Assembly (NCBI RefSeq): GCF_041435195.1
Contig: NZ_CP108106.1
Coordinates: 5,557,501 to 5,621,500, forward strand
Direction of reading: 5' to 3'
From: Streptomyces sp. NBC_00224
GTDB taxonomy: Bacteria; Actinomycetota; Actinomycetes; Streptomycetales; Streptomycetaceae
Length of the DNA stretch: 64,000 bases
In this document: positions 56,339-64,000 of the stretch, one piece after another
Numbering within the stretch: the stretch's first letter is position 1
How the letters are laid out: each line of letters opens with the position of its first letter
Notes under the pieces: generated by a model
Seen by the model: only the letters and a program-made list of their open reading frames with translations
Database searches by the model: none
What the model was told of the DNA's origin: nothing
Made by a program: the position numbers and the translations under genes

Positions 56339-57094
56339 CTACACCGGCAGCCGTCTGAAAATCGGGCGCGGCACATGCCTCAGTGCCGACATCACCACCC
56401 TCAGCGTTCCCGGGACCCACACCACCTCCGACCGTCTTCTCAGGCCCGTCTCGATGGCCTCCGCCACTGCCTCCGGTGTCGTGGCCAGGGGGGCCTCCGG
56501 GAGGCCCAGGGTCATCTTGGTGCGGACGAAGCCGGGGCGGACCACCATGACGTGGACGCCTGAGCCGTGGAGGGCGTCGCCCAGGCCCTGGGCGAAGGCG
56601 TCCAGGCCCGCCTTGCTGGAGCCGTAGATGAAGTTGGCGCGGCGGGCGCGTTCGCCCGCTACCGAGGAGAGGACCACCAGGGAGCCGTGGCCCTGGGTCT
56701 GCAGGGCCTTCGCGCAGATCAGGGACGCCGAGACCGCGCCCGTGTAGTTGGTCTGGGCGACCCGTACCGCCGCCAGGGGCGCGCCCTCGTCCCGTACCTG
56801 GTCGCCCAGGATCCCGAACGCCAGCAGGACCATGTCGATGTCGCCCTGGGCGAAGACCTTGCCCAGGGCCGTCTCGTGCGACGCCGCGTCCAGCGCGTCG
56901 AAGGCGAGGGTGTGCACGTCCGCGCCGAGCTCGCGCAGCTCCGCCGCGGCCGCGTCCAGCGCGGGGGACGGGCGGCCGGCCAGCCAGACCGTACGGGTGC
57001 GGCGGGCCACCAGGCGGCGCGCCGTGGCCAGGCCGATCTCGGAGGTGCCGCCCAGGACCAGCAGGGACTGGGGGGTGCCGAATGCGTCCTTCAT
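56339..57094 (-). CDS. dprE2: decaprenylphosphoryl-2-keto-ribose reductase (DprE2-like)
   Basis: 251 residues. A short-chain dehydrogenase: nucleotide loop VLGGTSEIGLATARRL, catalytic Ser in VVLSSVAGERARRANF, and YGSSKAGLDAFAQGL as the YxxxK motif. C-terminal tail as in mycobacterial DprE2. With DprE1 it epimerises decaprenylphosphoryl-ribose to -arabinose. The gene directly follows dprE1 (28-bp gap). Confidence 0.92.
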   Translation of the reverse strand: MKDAFGTPQSLLVLGGTSEIGLATARRLVARRTRTVWLAGRPSPALDAAAAELRELGADVHTLAFDALDAASHETALGKVFAQGDIDMVLLAFGILGDQVRDEGAPLAAVRVAQTNYTGAVSASLICAKALQTQGHGSLVVLSSVAGERARRANFIYGSSKAGLDAFAQGLGDALHGSGVHVMVVRPGFVRTKMTLGLPEAPLATTPEAVAEAIETGLRRRSEVVWVPGTLRVVMSALRHVPRPIFRRLPV

Positions 57095-57122
57095 CTCGTA
57101 ACTCCTCAGTAAAGGGGGGCCG

Positions 57123-58478
57123 TTAGAGGTTTAGGCGGCGGGAGAGGTCCGAGGTGAAGACCCCTTCTGGGTCCAATGTGCGGCGCAGAGCGCGGAAATC
57201 GGGGAGTCGGGGATACATGCCCTCCAGTACCTCCGGGCGCACCCTCGCGTCCTTCGCCAGGTAGACGCGGCCGCCCGCGCCCGCCACCTCCTCGTCCAGC
57301 TCGTCCAGGAAGCCGCCCAGGCCCGGCAGGCCCGCCGGGATGTCCAGGGCCAGGGTCCAGCCGGGGAGCGGGAAGGAGAGCCAGCCGGGGTCGGCCTCGC
57401 CGAAGCGCTTGAGGACCGCCAGGAAGGACGGGCAGCCCCGGTGCGCGATCCGGCGCACCACGCGGCGCAGGGCTTCCTCCTGGCCGTGGCCGACCACGAA
57501 CTGGTACTGGACGAAGCCGCCCCTGCCGTAGACCCGGTTCCAGTGCGGGACGCCGTCCAGGGGGTGGAAGAACTTGGGGATGGGCTGGAGTTCGGCCGTG
57601 CGGAGTTTCGGTGATGTTCGGTACCAGAGTTCGTTGAACGCCGATACCGAGGTCCGGGTGAGCAGGCGCTCGGGGAGGTGGCGCGGCATGGGAGGCAGGT
57701 GGGGCGCGTTGAAGCGCAGAGGGGTGCGACGGGCGCGCGGGGACAGCGCGTCCAGCGGGGCGTGGTCGCCCCTCGTCAGGACCGCGCGGCCCGTCCTGGC
57801 GCCCCGGGCCAGCAGGTCGATCCACGCCACCGAGTAGCGGTAGCGGTGGTCCGTCGCCGACAGTCGCGCCATCAAGTCGTCCAGGTCCGCCGCCCGTTCC
57901 GTGTCCACCGACATCAAGGACGTCTGTACGGGGTGGAGTTGGAGCTCGGCCGAGAGGATCACCCCGGTCAGGCCCATTCCGCCCGCCGTCGCCCGGAAGA
58001 GTTCGTCGGTGGGCTTCAGCGTGCGGACCTCGCCGTCCGCCGTCAGCAGGTCGAGCGCGCGGACATGGCGCGAGAACGCGCCCGAGCCGTGATGGTTCTT
58101 GCCGTGGATGTCCGCGCCGATCGCGCCGCCGACCGTGACGTACCGCGTCCCGGGCGTCACCGGCACGAACCAGCCCAGCGGCAGCAGGACTTCCATCAGG
58201 CGGTGCAGGCTGACGCCCGCCTCGCAGACCACCACGCCCGCCTCGGCGTCGATCGTGCGGACGTGGTCGAGGCCGGTCATGTCCAGGACGGCGCCGCCCG
58301 CGTTCTGCGCCGCGTCGCCGTACGCCCGGCCCAGGCCCCGTGCGATGGACCCGCGCGTCCCGCCCGCGAGGACCGCGGCCACCGCCTCCTCGTACGTACG
58401 CGGGCGGACCAGCCGGGCGGCCGTCGGGGCGGTGCGGCCCCAGCCGGTCACGGGGGTGGGGGGAGTGGCGGCAGGCAT
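57123..58478 (-). CDS. dprE1: decaprenylphosphoryl-beta-D-ribose 2'-oxidase (DprE1-like)
   Basis: 451 residues. An FAD-binding (VAO-type) oxidase: RPRTYEEAVAAVLAGG, ARGLGRAYGDAAQNAGG, the FAD loop VTPGTRYVTVGGAIGADIHGKNHHGSGAFS, and the C-terminal GMYPRLPDFRALRRTLDPEGVFTSDLSRRLNL. It matches mycobacterial DprE1 nearly end to end. At the position of Mtb Cys387, in the motif PGWNICVDFP as I recall it, this protein has PGWTLALDIP, so the Cys is Ala. Oxidises decaprenylphosphoryl-ribose, the first epimerisation step. Confidence 0.93.
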   Translation of the reverse strand: MPAATPPTPVTGWGRTAPTAARLVRPRTYEEAVAAVLAGGTRGSIARGLGRAYGDAAQNAGGAVLDMTGLDHVRTIDAEAGVVVCEAGVSLHRLMEVLLPLGWFVPVTPGTRYVTVGGAIGADIHGKNHHGSGAFSRHVRALDLLTADGEVRTLKPTDELFRATAGGMGLTGVILSAELQLHPVQTSLMSVDTERAADLDDLMARLSATDHRYRYSVAWIDLLARGARTGRAVLTRGDHAPLDALSPRARRTPLRFNAPHLPPMPRHLPERLLTRTSVSAFNELWYRTSPKLRTAELQPIPKFFHPLDGVPHWNRVYGRGGFVQYQFVVGHGQEEALRRVVRRIAHRGCPSFLAVLKRFGEADPGWLSFPLPGWTLALDIPAGLPGLGGFLDELDEEVAGAGGRVYLAKDARVRPEVLEGMYPRLPDFRALRRTLDPEGVFTSDLSRRLNL

Positions 58479-58665
58479 GGGAGCGACCGTAACGGTGGTT
58501 CTGTTCTCTGTGCGGTGTTATGCCCTATTCATTGTGATACTCACCGAAATGGGTGATTGAGTGAGTGTCAAGCGGCATTGACGCGCATCTGGCGTCGCCG
58601 CCGGGGAGAGTCGCGTACGGCTGACGGCCGATCGGCGGGACTGTCTCACGGAACTGGGGTGGCGG

Positions 58666-59349
58666 ATGCGGTACTCCGACGCGGACCACCGGCTGCTGTC
58701 GGCGCTGCGCGACTGCGGGGCGCAGCCACGGGTGGCCGCCGTCGCCCGCGCGTTCTCGCTCGCCGGGGAGCACGGGGCGGTGTGGCTGGCGGGCGGGGCG
58801 CTCGCCGCCGCCGTCGACCGGGAGCGGCGCCGGGGCTGGCTGCGCGGGGCGGCCCTGGTCGGGGCCGCGCAGCTGGCCAGCATGGGTGTGAAGCGGGTGG
58901 TGCGGCGGCCCCGGCCGCGACTGGCCGCCCTGGAGCCGCTGGTGCGCACCGCCGGGCGGCACTCGTTCCCCAGCTCGCACGCCACCTCGGCGGCCGCGGC
59001 GGCCGTCGCGTACGGCGCACTGCGGCCCGCCGGGGCGCGGCTCGTGCCGCCGCTCGCGGCCGCGATGTGTGTGTCCCGGCTGGTGGCCGGCGTCCACTAC
59101 CCCTCGGACGTGCTGGTCGGAGCCCTCCTCGGCGGGGTCACGGCCCGGCTGGGGGCGGGGTGGATGGGCCGCCCGCAAGCCCTGGGCCGCCCGCAAGCCC
59201 TGGGCCGCCCGCAAGCCCTGGGCCGCCCGGAACCCCTGGGCCGCCCGCAGTCCTTGGGGCACCCGCAATCCCCGGTCCGTCCACACCCCCCGGCGGGGGC
59301 CGCGCTCCGGCCGACCGGGCGGCCCGCCCCCCTCGGAGCCCCCTCATGA
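58666..59349 (+). CDS. PAP2-family membrane phosphatase (decaprenylphosphoryl-phosphoribose phosphatase-like)
   Basis: 227 residues. PAP2 phosphatase motifs are KRVVRRPRPRL, SFPSSHATSAAAAA and SRLVAGVHYPSDVLVGALLGG, with several helices. Mycobacterial Rv3807c, of this type, is encoded next to the UbiA-type transferase and is thought to remove phosphate from decaprenylphosphoryl-phosphoribose. The C-terminus carries a hydrophilic Gly-Arg-Pro-Gln repeat (residues ~167-200). Translation is coupled to the next gene by ATGA. Confidence 0.88.
   Translation: MRYSDADHRLLSALRDCGAQPRVAAVARAFSLAGEHGAVWLAGGALAAAVDRERRRGWLRGAALVGAAQLASMGVKRVVRRPRPRLAALEPLVRTAGRHSFPSSHATSAAAAAVAYGALRPAGARLVPPLAAAMCVSRLVAGVHYPSDVLVGALLGGVTARLGAGWMGRPQALGRPQALGRPQALGRPEPLGRPQSLGHPQSPVRPHPPAGAALRPTGRPAPLGAPS
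59164..59260 (+). repeat. 18-bp tandem repeat encoding GRPQAL units
   Basis: GGCCGCCCGCAAGCCCTG-type units repeat in frame, three nearly identical and two degenerate, in the 3' end of the PAP2 gene. It lengthens the soluble tail without a frameshift. Confidence 0.9.
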
Positions 59350-60290
59350 CCCGCCCCGGGCTCGTCGTCCTCGAAGAGCGGGTGGCCCGGCACCCGGGGC
59401 GGCGCGCGCTCGGGGTGCCCGGCGGTGTGCTCAGGACCGCGCGGCCCCGGCAGTGGATCAAGAACGTGCTCGTGGCCGCCGCGCCCGCCGCCGCCGGGCA
59501 ACTGGACTCGCGTCACACCCTGCACCAACTCGCCCTGGTCTTCGTGCTGTTCACGGCCGCCGCCTCCGCCGTGTACCTCGTCAACGACGCGCGCGACGCC
59601 GTCGCCGACCGCGCGCATCCGCAGAAGTGCCACCGCCCGGTCGCCACCGGGCAGGTGCCGGTGCCGGTCGCGTACGCCGTCGGGGGGCTGCTCGCGCTGC
59701 TCGCCCCGATCGGCGCGGCCCTCACCTGCAACGCCATGACGGCGGCCCTGCTCACCGGTTACGTGGTGATGCAGCTCGCCTACTGCGTCAAGCTCAAGCA
59801 CGTCCTCGTCGTCGACCTCGTCGTCGTCACCGCCGGGTTCCTGATGCGGGCCATGATCGGCGGGGTCGCGCTCGCGATCCCGCTCTCGCGCTGGTTCCTG
59901 ATCACCGCCGGGTTCGGCGCGCTGTTCATGGTCGCGGCCAAGCGGTACTCCGAAGCCGTCCAGATGGAGGGGCGCGGCGGCGCGACCCGGGCGCTCCTCG
60001 ACGCGTACACCACCGGCTATCTGCGGTTCGTCTGGCAGCTCGCGGCCGGCGTCGCGGTCCTCGCGTACTGCATGTGGGCGCTGGAGAGCGGCGGCGTCGC
60101 GGGCGGCTCGCTGCTGCCGTGGCGGCAGTTGTCGATGGTCCCGTTCATCGGCGGGATCCTGCGGTACGCCGTGTTCGCCGACCGGGGGAGCGCGGGCGCC
60201 CCCGAGGATGTGGTCCTGCACGACCGGGCCCTGCTGGTCATCGGTCTGGTGTGGGTCGCGCTGTACGGGCTCGCGGTGGCCGACCTGTGA
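59346..60290 (+). CDS. ubiA: decaprenyl-phosphate phosphoribosyltransferase (UbiA family)
   Basis: 314 residues from an ATG at 59346. A UbiA prenyltransferase with about eight helices; the first Asp-rich motif is NDARDAVADRAHP and the second region YCVKLKHVLVVDLVVV. PRQWIKNVLVAAAP at the start is typical of the Rv3806c-type enzymes that add phosphoribose to decaprenyl phosphate. Middle gene of the rightward PAP2-UbiA-GtrA operon, divergent from dprE1/E2. Confidence 0.92.
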   Translation: MTRPGLVVLEERVARHPGRRALGVPGGVLRTARPRQWIKNVLVAAAPAAAGQLDSRHTLHQLALVFVLFTAAASAVYLVNDARDAVADRAHPQKCHRPVATGQVPVPVAYAVGGLLALLAPIGAALTCNAMTAALLTGYVVMQLAYCVKLKHVLVVDLVVVTAGFLMRAMIGGVALAIPLSRWFLITAGFGALFMVAAKRYSEAVQMEGRGGATRALLDAYTTGYLRFVWQLAAGVAVLAYCMWALESGGVAGGSLLPWRQLSMVPFIGGILRYAVFADRGSAGAPEDVVLHDRALLVIGLVWVALYGLAVADL

Positions 60291-60757
60291 GGCGTGCCGC
60301 GGGGGCGGGAACGCGGGCGCGCGGGGCGCGCGGAGGCGTGCGCCGGGCCGAGCTCGTCGGCTTCGCGCTGGCCGGGATCTGCGCGTACGCCGTCGACCTC
60401 GGCCTCTTCGTCTGGCTGCGGTCGGGCCTGGCGTGGGACCCGGTCACCGCCAAGTGCCTCTCCTTCGCGGCGGGGTGCACCGTCGCGTACCTCGGCAACG
60501 CCTTCGGTACGTACCGGGGCAGCCGGGCCGGGGGCCGCGAGTACGCCGTGTTCTTCGCGGTGAACCTCGCGGGCGCGCTGGTGCAGCTGCTCTGTCTGAC
60601 CGTCACGCACTACGGCCTCGGTTTCACCTCGCCGCGCGCCGACACGCTCTCGGGCGCGGTGTTCGGCATGGCGCTCGCCACCGGCTTGCGCTTTTGGGGG
60701 ACACGGACGCTTGTCTTCCGTGGTGAGGAGGGTACTCGGACGTCATGGACTGGCTGA
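60287..60757 (+). CDS. GtrA-family membrane protein
   Basis: 156 residues from a GTG overlapping the preceding stop (GTGA). Four helices in GtrA pattern: LVGFALAGICAYAVDLGLFVWL, KCLSFAAGCTVAYLGNAFGTYR, EYAVFFAVNLAGALVQLLCL, LSGAVFGMALATGLRFWGTRTLVF. A GtrA protein, Rv3789, accompanies DprE1/DprE2 in mycobacteria and affects arabinosylation. The pairing here supports a related role in decaprenylphosphoryl-sugar use. It overlaps the next gene by 13 bp. Confidence 0.87.
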   Translation: MRRAAGAGTRARGARGGVRRAELVGFALAGICAYAVDLGLFVWLRSGLAWDPVTAKCLSFAAGCTVAYLGNAFGTYRGSRAGGREYAVFFAVNLAGALVQLLCLTVTHYGLGFTSPRADTLSGAVFGMALATGLRFWGTRTLVFRGEEGTRTSWTG

Positions 60758-61656
60758 AAAATCTTCCCGTCGTCGGGCCCTGGGTGGTCCGGCTGATGCG
60801 GACGCACGCCTGGCGTTCGTACGAGAGGCTCGACCGGGTGCGCTGGTCCCGGCTCGCCGCCGCGATCACCTTCATCAGCTTCCTCGCGCTGTTCCCGCTG
60901 CTCACGGTGAGCGCGGCGATCGCCGCCGCCGTGCTCACCCCGGGCCGCGTAGAGAAGCTCCAGAAGAACCTCACCGAGCAGGTCCCCGGCATCTCCGACC
61001 AGCTCGACCTCCAGGACCTGACCCGCAACGCGGGCACGATCGGGGTGGTCGCCGGGGCGCTGCTGCTGTTCACCGGCATCGGCTGGATCGGCGCGATGCG
61101 CGGCTGTCTGCGGGCGGTGTGGGACCGGGACGACGAGGAGGACGGGAACCCGTTCCTGCGGATGCTCAAGGACGGCGGGGTGCTGGTCGGCCTCGGCGGC
61201 GCGGGGCTCGCCTCGTTCGCCGCGTCCTCGATCGGCTCGACGGCCGTCGGCTGGACCGCCGACCAGCTGGGCATCGACGAGAACGGCGTCGGCCGGGTGT
61301 TCCTGCGGATCGTGGCGATCGCGGTGGCGGCCGCCGCCGACTTCCTGGTCCTGATGTACGTACTGACCCTGCTGCCCGGGGTCTCCCCGCCGCGCCGCCA
61401 TCTGGTGACCGCCGGGATCATCGGCGCGGTGGGGTTCGAGCTGCTGAAGCTGCTGCTCGGCGGCTATATGCAGGGGGTCGCCGGCAAGAGCATGTACGGG
61501 GCTTTCGGGGTGCCCATCGCGCTGCTGCTGTGGATCAACTTCACCGCGAAGCTGCTGCTGTTCTGCGCCGCCTGGACGGCCACCCCGGCCAAGGCGGACG
61601 ACCCCGAGCTCACCGCTTCCGGCGCACCAGCTCCGGCAGGGGCCAGCGCCGATTGA
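60745..61656 (+). CDS. YihY/BrkB-family membrane protein
   Basis: 303 residues. Six or so helices with the family motifs AAAITFISFLALFPLLTVSAAI, GVVAGALLLFTGIGWIGAMRGCLRAVWD and YGAFGVPIALLLWINFTAKLLLFCAAW. Function of the family is uncertain (once annotated as RNase BN, a mis-assignment). It follows the GtrA gene with overlapping ends. The last 47 bp overlap the convergent carboxypeptidase gene. Confidence 0.9.
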   Translation: MDWLKNLPVVGPWVVRLMRTHAWRSYERLDRVRWSRLAAAITFISFLALFPLLTVSAAIAAAVLTPGRVEKLQKNLTEQVPGISDQLDLQDLTRNAGTIGVVAGALLLFTGIGWIGAMRGCLRAVWDRDDEEDGNPFLRMLKDGGVLVGLGGAGLASFAASSIGSTAVGWTADQLGIDENGVGRVFLRIVAIAVAAAADFLVLMYVLTLLPGVSPPRRHLVTAGIIGAVGFELLKLLLGGYMQGVAGKSMYGAFGVPIALLLWINFTAKLLLFCAAWTATPAKADDPELTASGAPAPAGASAD

Positions 61657-62917
61657 GCAGGAACACCCCGGCGGCGACGACCAGGAGCGCGCCGCCCGCG
61701 ATGGCGAGCGCGGTGCCGATGCCGCCGGCGCCGGGCCCCTTGCGGGCGGTGACCGCCGCCTTGGCGGTGTCGCGGGCGGTGCCGTCCGCAGAGGGCTGCG
61801 AGCCCTGCGGGGCGCCGGTCGAGGCCGCCGACCTGGGCGCGACCAGCTCGCCCACCGGGGTGACCTTGCCGGCCGCCGTGAAGCCCCAGTCGAGGAGGCG
61901 GCCCGCCTCCTTGTAGACGGCCTGGCCCTCGGAGGAGTCCGGGTTCATCACGGTGACGAGCAGCACCCGGCCGTCGCGCTCGGCGACGCCGGTGAAGGTC
62001 GCGCCCGCGTTGGTGGTGTTGCCGTTCTTGACGCCCGCGATGCCCTTGTACGGGATGAGGCCGTTGTCGCCGGTGAGCAGCCGGTTGGTGTTCTGGATCT
62101 CGAAGTAGTCCCGCTCGTTGTTCTTGCCCGCGGCGCCGGGGAACTTGGCGGAGGCGGTGGAGCAGTACTCGCGGAAGTCCTTCTTCTGCAGGCCCGAGCG
62201 GGCGAACAGGGTGAGGTCGTACGCGCTGGAGACCTGGCCGGGTGCGTCGTAGCCGTCCGGCGAGACCACGTGGGTGTCGAGCGCCTGGAGGTCGTCGGCG
62301 TGTGCCTGCATGTCCTGGACGGTCTTGGGCACGCCGCCGTTCATCGCCGACAGGACGTGCACGGCGTCGTTGCCGGAGCGCAGGAAGACGCCGAGCCACA
62401 GGTCGTGCACGGTGTACGGCTGGTTCTCCTTGACCCCGACCAGGCTGCTGCCCTCGCCGACGCCGTCGAGGTCGGCCGGGCTGACCTGGTGCACGTCGGT
62501 CTTGGGGAACTTCGGCAGCACGGTGTCCGCGAAGAGCATCTTCAGGGTGGAGGCCGGGGGCAGCCGCCAGTGCGCGTTGTGCGAGGCGAGCACCTGGCCG
62601 TTCTCCGCGTCCGCGACGATCCACGAACGGCCCGTCAGCTCCATCGGCAGCACCGGCGCCCCCGGCCCGAGCTTCACCTGGGTGCCGGGCTGCCCGAGCA
62701 GCGCGCCGCCGACCTTCGACATGGCGGCCGGCGGCGGGTCGGGGTCCTTGCGGGTCTTCCCCGCCCTGCCGGGGTCGGTCGGCTTGCCGGGTTGGCCCTG
62801 GGTGCCCGGTTTGTCGTCGTTCGGCAGTGCCGACGCGGGCGCGGAGGCGAGCGCGGGCAGCAGCGCGGCGACGGCGACCGCCAGTGCGATTTTCGCGGGC
62901 TTCTTCACAGCAGACAC
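61610..62917 (-). CDS. D-alanyl-D-alanine carboxypeptidase (penicillin-binding protein, class C/A)
   Basis: 435 residues from a GTG at 62917. Signal peptide VSAVKKPAKIALAVAVAALLPALASAPASA. Serine peptidase motifs are SxxK in PPASTLKM, SxN-type in RSGNDAVHVL, and KNGNTTNAGATF in place of the usual KTG. A C-terminal helix (GIGTALAIAGGALLVVAAGVFLL) anchors it to the membrane. It trims the terminal D-Ala of peptidoglycan stems. The -10-like TAATTT (62925-62930) seven bases before the GTG suggests a leaderless message. Confidence 0.92.
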   Translation of the reverse strand: MSAVKKPAKIALAVAVAALLPALASAPASALPNDDKPGTQGQPGKPTDPGRAGKTRKDPDPPPAAMSKVGGALLGQPGTQVKLGPGAPVLPMELTGRSWIVADAENGQVLASHNAHWRLPPASTLKMLFADTVLPKFPKTDVHQVSPADLDGVGEGSSLVGVKENQPYTVHDLWLGVFLRSGNDAVHVLSAMNGGVPKTVQDMQAHADDLQALDTHVVSPDGYDAPGQVSSAYDLTLFARSGLQKKDFREYCSTASAKFPGAAGKNNERDYFEIQNTNRLLTGDNGLIPYKGIAGVKNGNTTNAGATFTGVAERDGRVLLVTVMNPDSSEGQAVYKEAGRLLDWGFTAAGKVTPVGELVAPRSAASTGAPQGSQPSADGTARDTAKAAVTARKGPGAGGIGTALAIAGGALLVVAAGVFLLNRRWPLPELVRRKR

Positions 62918-63026
62918 GCACGAGAAATTACAGGTCCGGGGCGCCGATCCGAACACCGGAGGGGTGACCCGCCGGGAGCCGCCACCCGCCCGGCTGCGCC
63001 CGCTTCGCCCCGGTGATACTGAATCC

Positions 63027-63293
63027 ATGAAGCTCAGCAACCGCGTCTCCTGGTTCCTGCTCGCGTTCGGAGCGTGGAGCTGGATCATCTGGATCACTTT
63101 CGTCAAGAACCTGTGGAAGGACGGCAGCGGGCTGGCCTTCGACGACGCGGGCGACCCGACGGCGTACTTCTGGGTGCACCTCACCCTCGCCGTCGTGTCC
63201 TTTCTCCTGGGGACGGGTGTCGGCCTCATCGGGTTCCGTTCCGTACGTCAACTGCGCGCGGAAGCCGACGGTTCCCGGGTCACGGACCGCTAA
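63027..63293 (+). CDS. SCO4848-family small membrane protein
   Basis: 88 residues from an ATG at 63027, six bases after GATACT (63015-63020), which can serve as a -10 site for a leaderless message. Two helices: WFLLAFGAWSWIIWITFV and FWVHLTLAVVSFLLGTGVGLIGF. It resembles the family named after SCO4848, normally next to the carboxypeptidase gene; function unknown. Confidence 0.88.
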   Translation: MKLSNRVSWFLLAFGAWSWIIWITFVKNLWKDGSGLAFDDAGDPTAYFWVHLTLAVVSFLLGTGVGLIGFRSVRQLRAEADGSRVTDR

Positions 63294-63457
63294 CGACTAG
63301 GTGCGATCCCCTTGTCACGTGCGGCTAACGAGTAGCTGTGTAGTGAAGATTTCCTCTTCCGAATGTGAAACCCGTGTGATTGGGTGATCGCCATCACAGG
63401 TGTGCCCGGGGGGTCGGGCACGCCTGAAGGGGTGGGCGTTCCGAGGAGAGCACGGCG

Positions 63458-64000
63458 ATGCGGTCGATCCGTATGCGGGTTCTGGCGATATGCGCGGTTT
63501 TGGTGGTCGCCGGTGTGGGGGGATGGCAACTGCTGCCGTCCGATGGACAGAAGAAGGACCCGATCACGGTCGGGACGACGGACGCGATCACGTCCCTGGA
63601 CCCGGCCGGCGCCTATGACGCCGGTTCCTGGGCGCTCTACAGCAACGTCTACCAGACGCTGCTCACCTTCAAGCCGGGCTCGGCGGTGCCGGTGCCGGAC
63701 GCGGCCCGCGGCTGCAAGTTCATCGGGCTGAAGCTGACGACGTATCAGTGCGAGCTGCGCGACGGTCTGAAGTTCTCGTCGGGGCGCAAGGTCACCGCCG
63801 CCGACGTCAAGTTCTCCTTCGACCGGGTGCTGAAGATCAAAAGCGATGTGGGCCCGGCCCCGCTGCTCTCCTCCCTCGGCTCGGTCCAGGCCGACGGTGA
63901 CACCGTCACCTTCAACCTGAAGACCAAGGACGCGACCTTCCCGTCCAAGCTCGCGACCGGCGCCGGGTCGATCGTCGACAGCAGCGCGTACCCGGAGAAG
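63458..64000 (+). CDS. ABC-transporter peptide-binding lipoprotein-like protein, N-terminal part (runs off the window)
   Basis: 181 codons from an ATG at 63458 after GAGGAGAG, open to the end of the window. N-terminal hydrophobic segment VLAICAVLVVAGVGGWQL. The mature part is that of family 5 substrate-binding proteins: PITVGTTDAITSLDPAGAYDAGSW, NVYQTLLTF, CELRDGLKFSSGRKVTAADVKFSFDRVL. Such proteins bind oligopeptides or nickel for an ABC importer whose permease genes would lie beyond the window. Confidence 0.9.
   Translation, partial: MRSIRMRVLAICAVLVVAGVGGWQLLPSDGQKKDPITVGTTDAITSLDPAGAYDAGSWALYSNVYQTLLTFKPGSAVPVPDAARGCKFIGLKLTTYQCELRDGLKFSSGRKVTAADVKFSFDRVLKIKSDVGPAPLLSSLGSVQADGDTVTFNLKTKDATFPSKLATGAGSIVDSSAYPEK

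Overview
This window is a stretch of a high-GC actinobacterial chromosome, almost certainly Streptomyces. GC-rich third positions, GTG/TTG starts, ATGA/GTGA overlaps and Streptomyces-type intergenic repeats all point that way. The gene order also fits the conserved Streptomyces core: pcrA, icmB, sucCD, purNH, folD, mdh, trpS, a D-Ala-D-Ala carboxypeptidase and an SCO4848-type membrane protein. I recognised no rRNA, tRNA, CRISPR array, prophage or intact insertion sequence.

Region by region. 0-2.3 kb: a PspC-family envelope-stress module (a partial PspC protein divergent from a PspC-histidine kinase and a LuxR-type regulator). 2.4-6.1 kb: a three-gene locus resembling a type VII (WXG100) secretion substrate set, with a rare TTA codon in its first gene. 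6.3-15.9 kb: envelope genes (esterase, two paralogous NlpC/P60 hydrolases, an M23 peptidase, a lipase) around the helicase gene pcrA; a 187-bp MITE-like element forms the end of one hydrolase gene. 16.2 kb: icmB. 16.8-24.8 kb: two divergent operons, SWIM-DUF5691 and MoxR-DUF5682-VWA, sharing a promoter region with a 13-bp inverted repeat. 25-38.9 kb: central metabolism (sucCD, purNH, folD, mdh) with membrane proteins of unknown role and a sigma-like protein carrying a membrane segment.

39.0-42.1 kb holds what I consider the most interesting locus. A membrane protein ends in, and the overlapping next gene begins with, the same short motif (AIGxxNTVxN), which resembles RHIM/bacterial amyloid signalling motifs; a third membrane-anchored protein follows. 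42.1-45.3 kb: a PEP-mutase-like enzyme and two AhpD-like proteins, divergent from a MocR regulator. 45.6-48.1 kb: a DMT permease and a YgiB/YgiC-like pair. 48.1-54.1 kb: a polysaccharide deacetylase, rocD, glyA with a ZTP riboswitch, and an ECF sigma/membrane regulator pair. 54.4-62.9 kb: trpS, a 2'-5' RNA ligase-like protein, a complete set of genes like those of mycobacterial decaprenylphosphoryl-arabinose synthesis (dprE1, dprE2, PAP2 phosphatase, UbiA-type transferase, GtrA), a YihY/BrkB protein and a D-Ala-D-Ala carboxypeptidase. The window ends inside a peptide-transport binding protein.

All family names come from reading translated sequences by eye. No database search was run. Starts are chosen from ribosome-binding sites, overlaps and family length.
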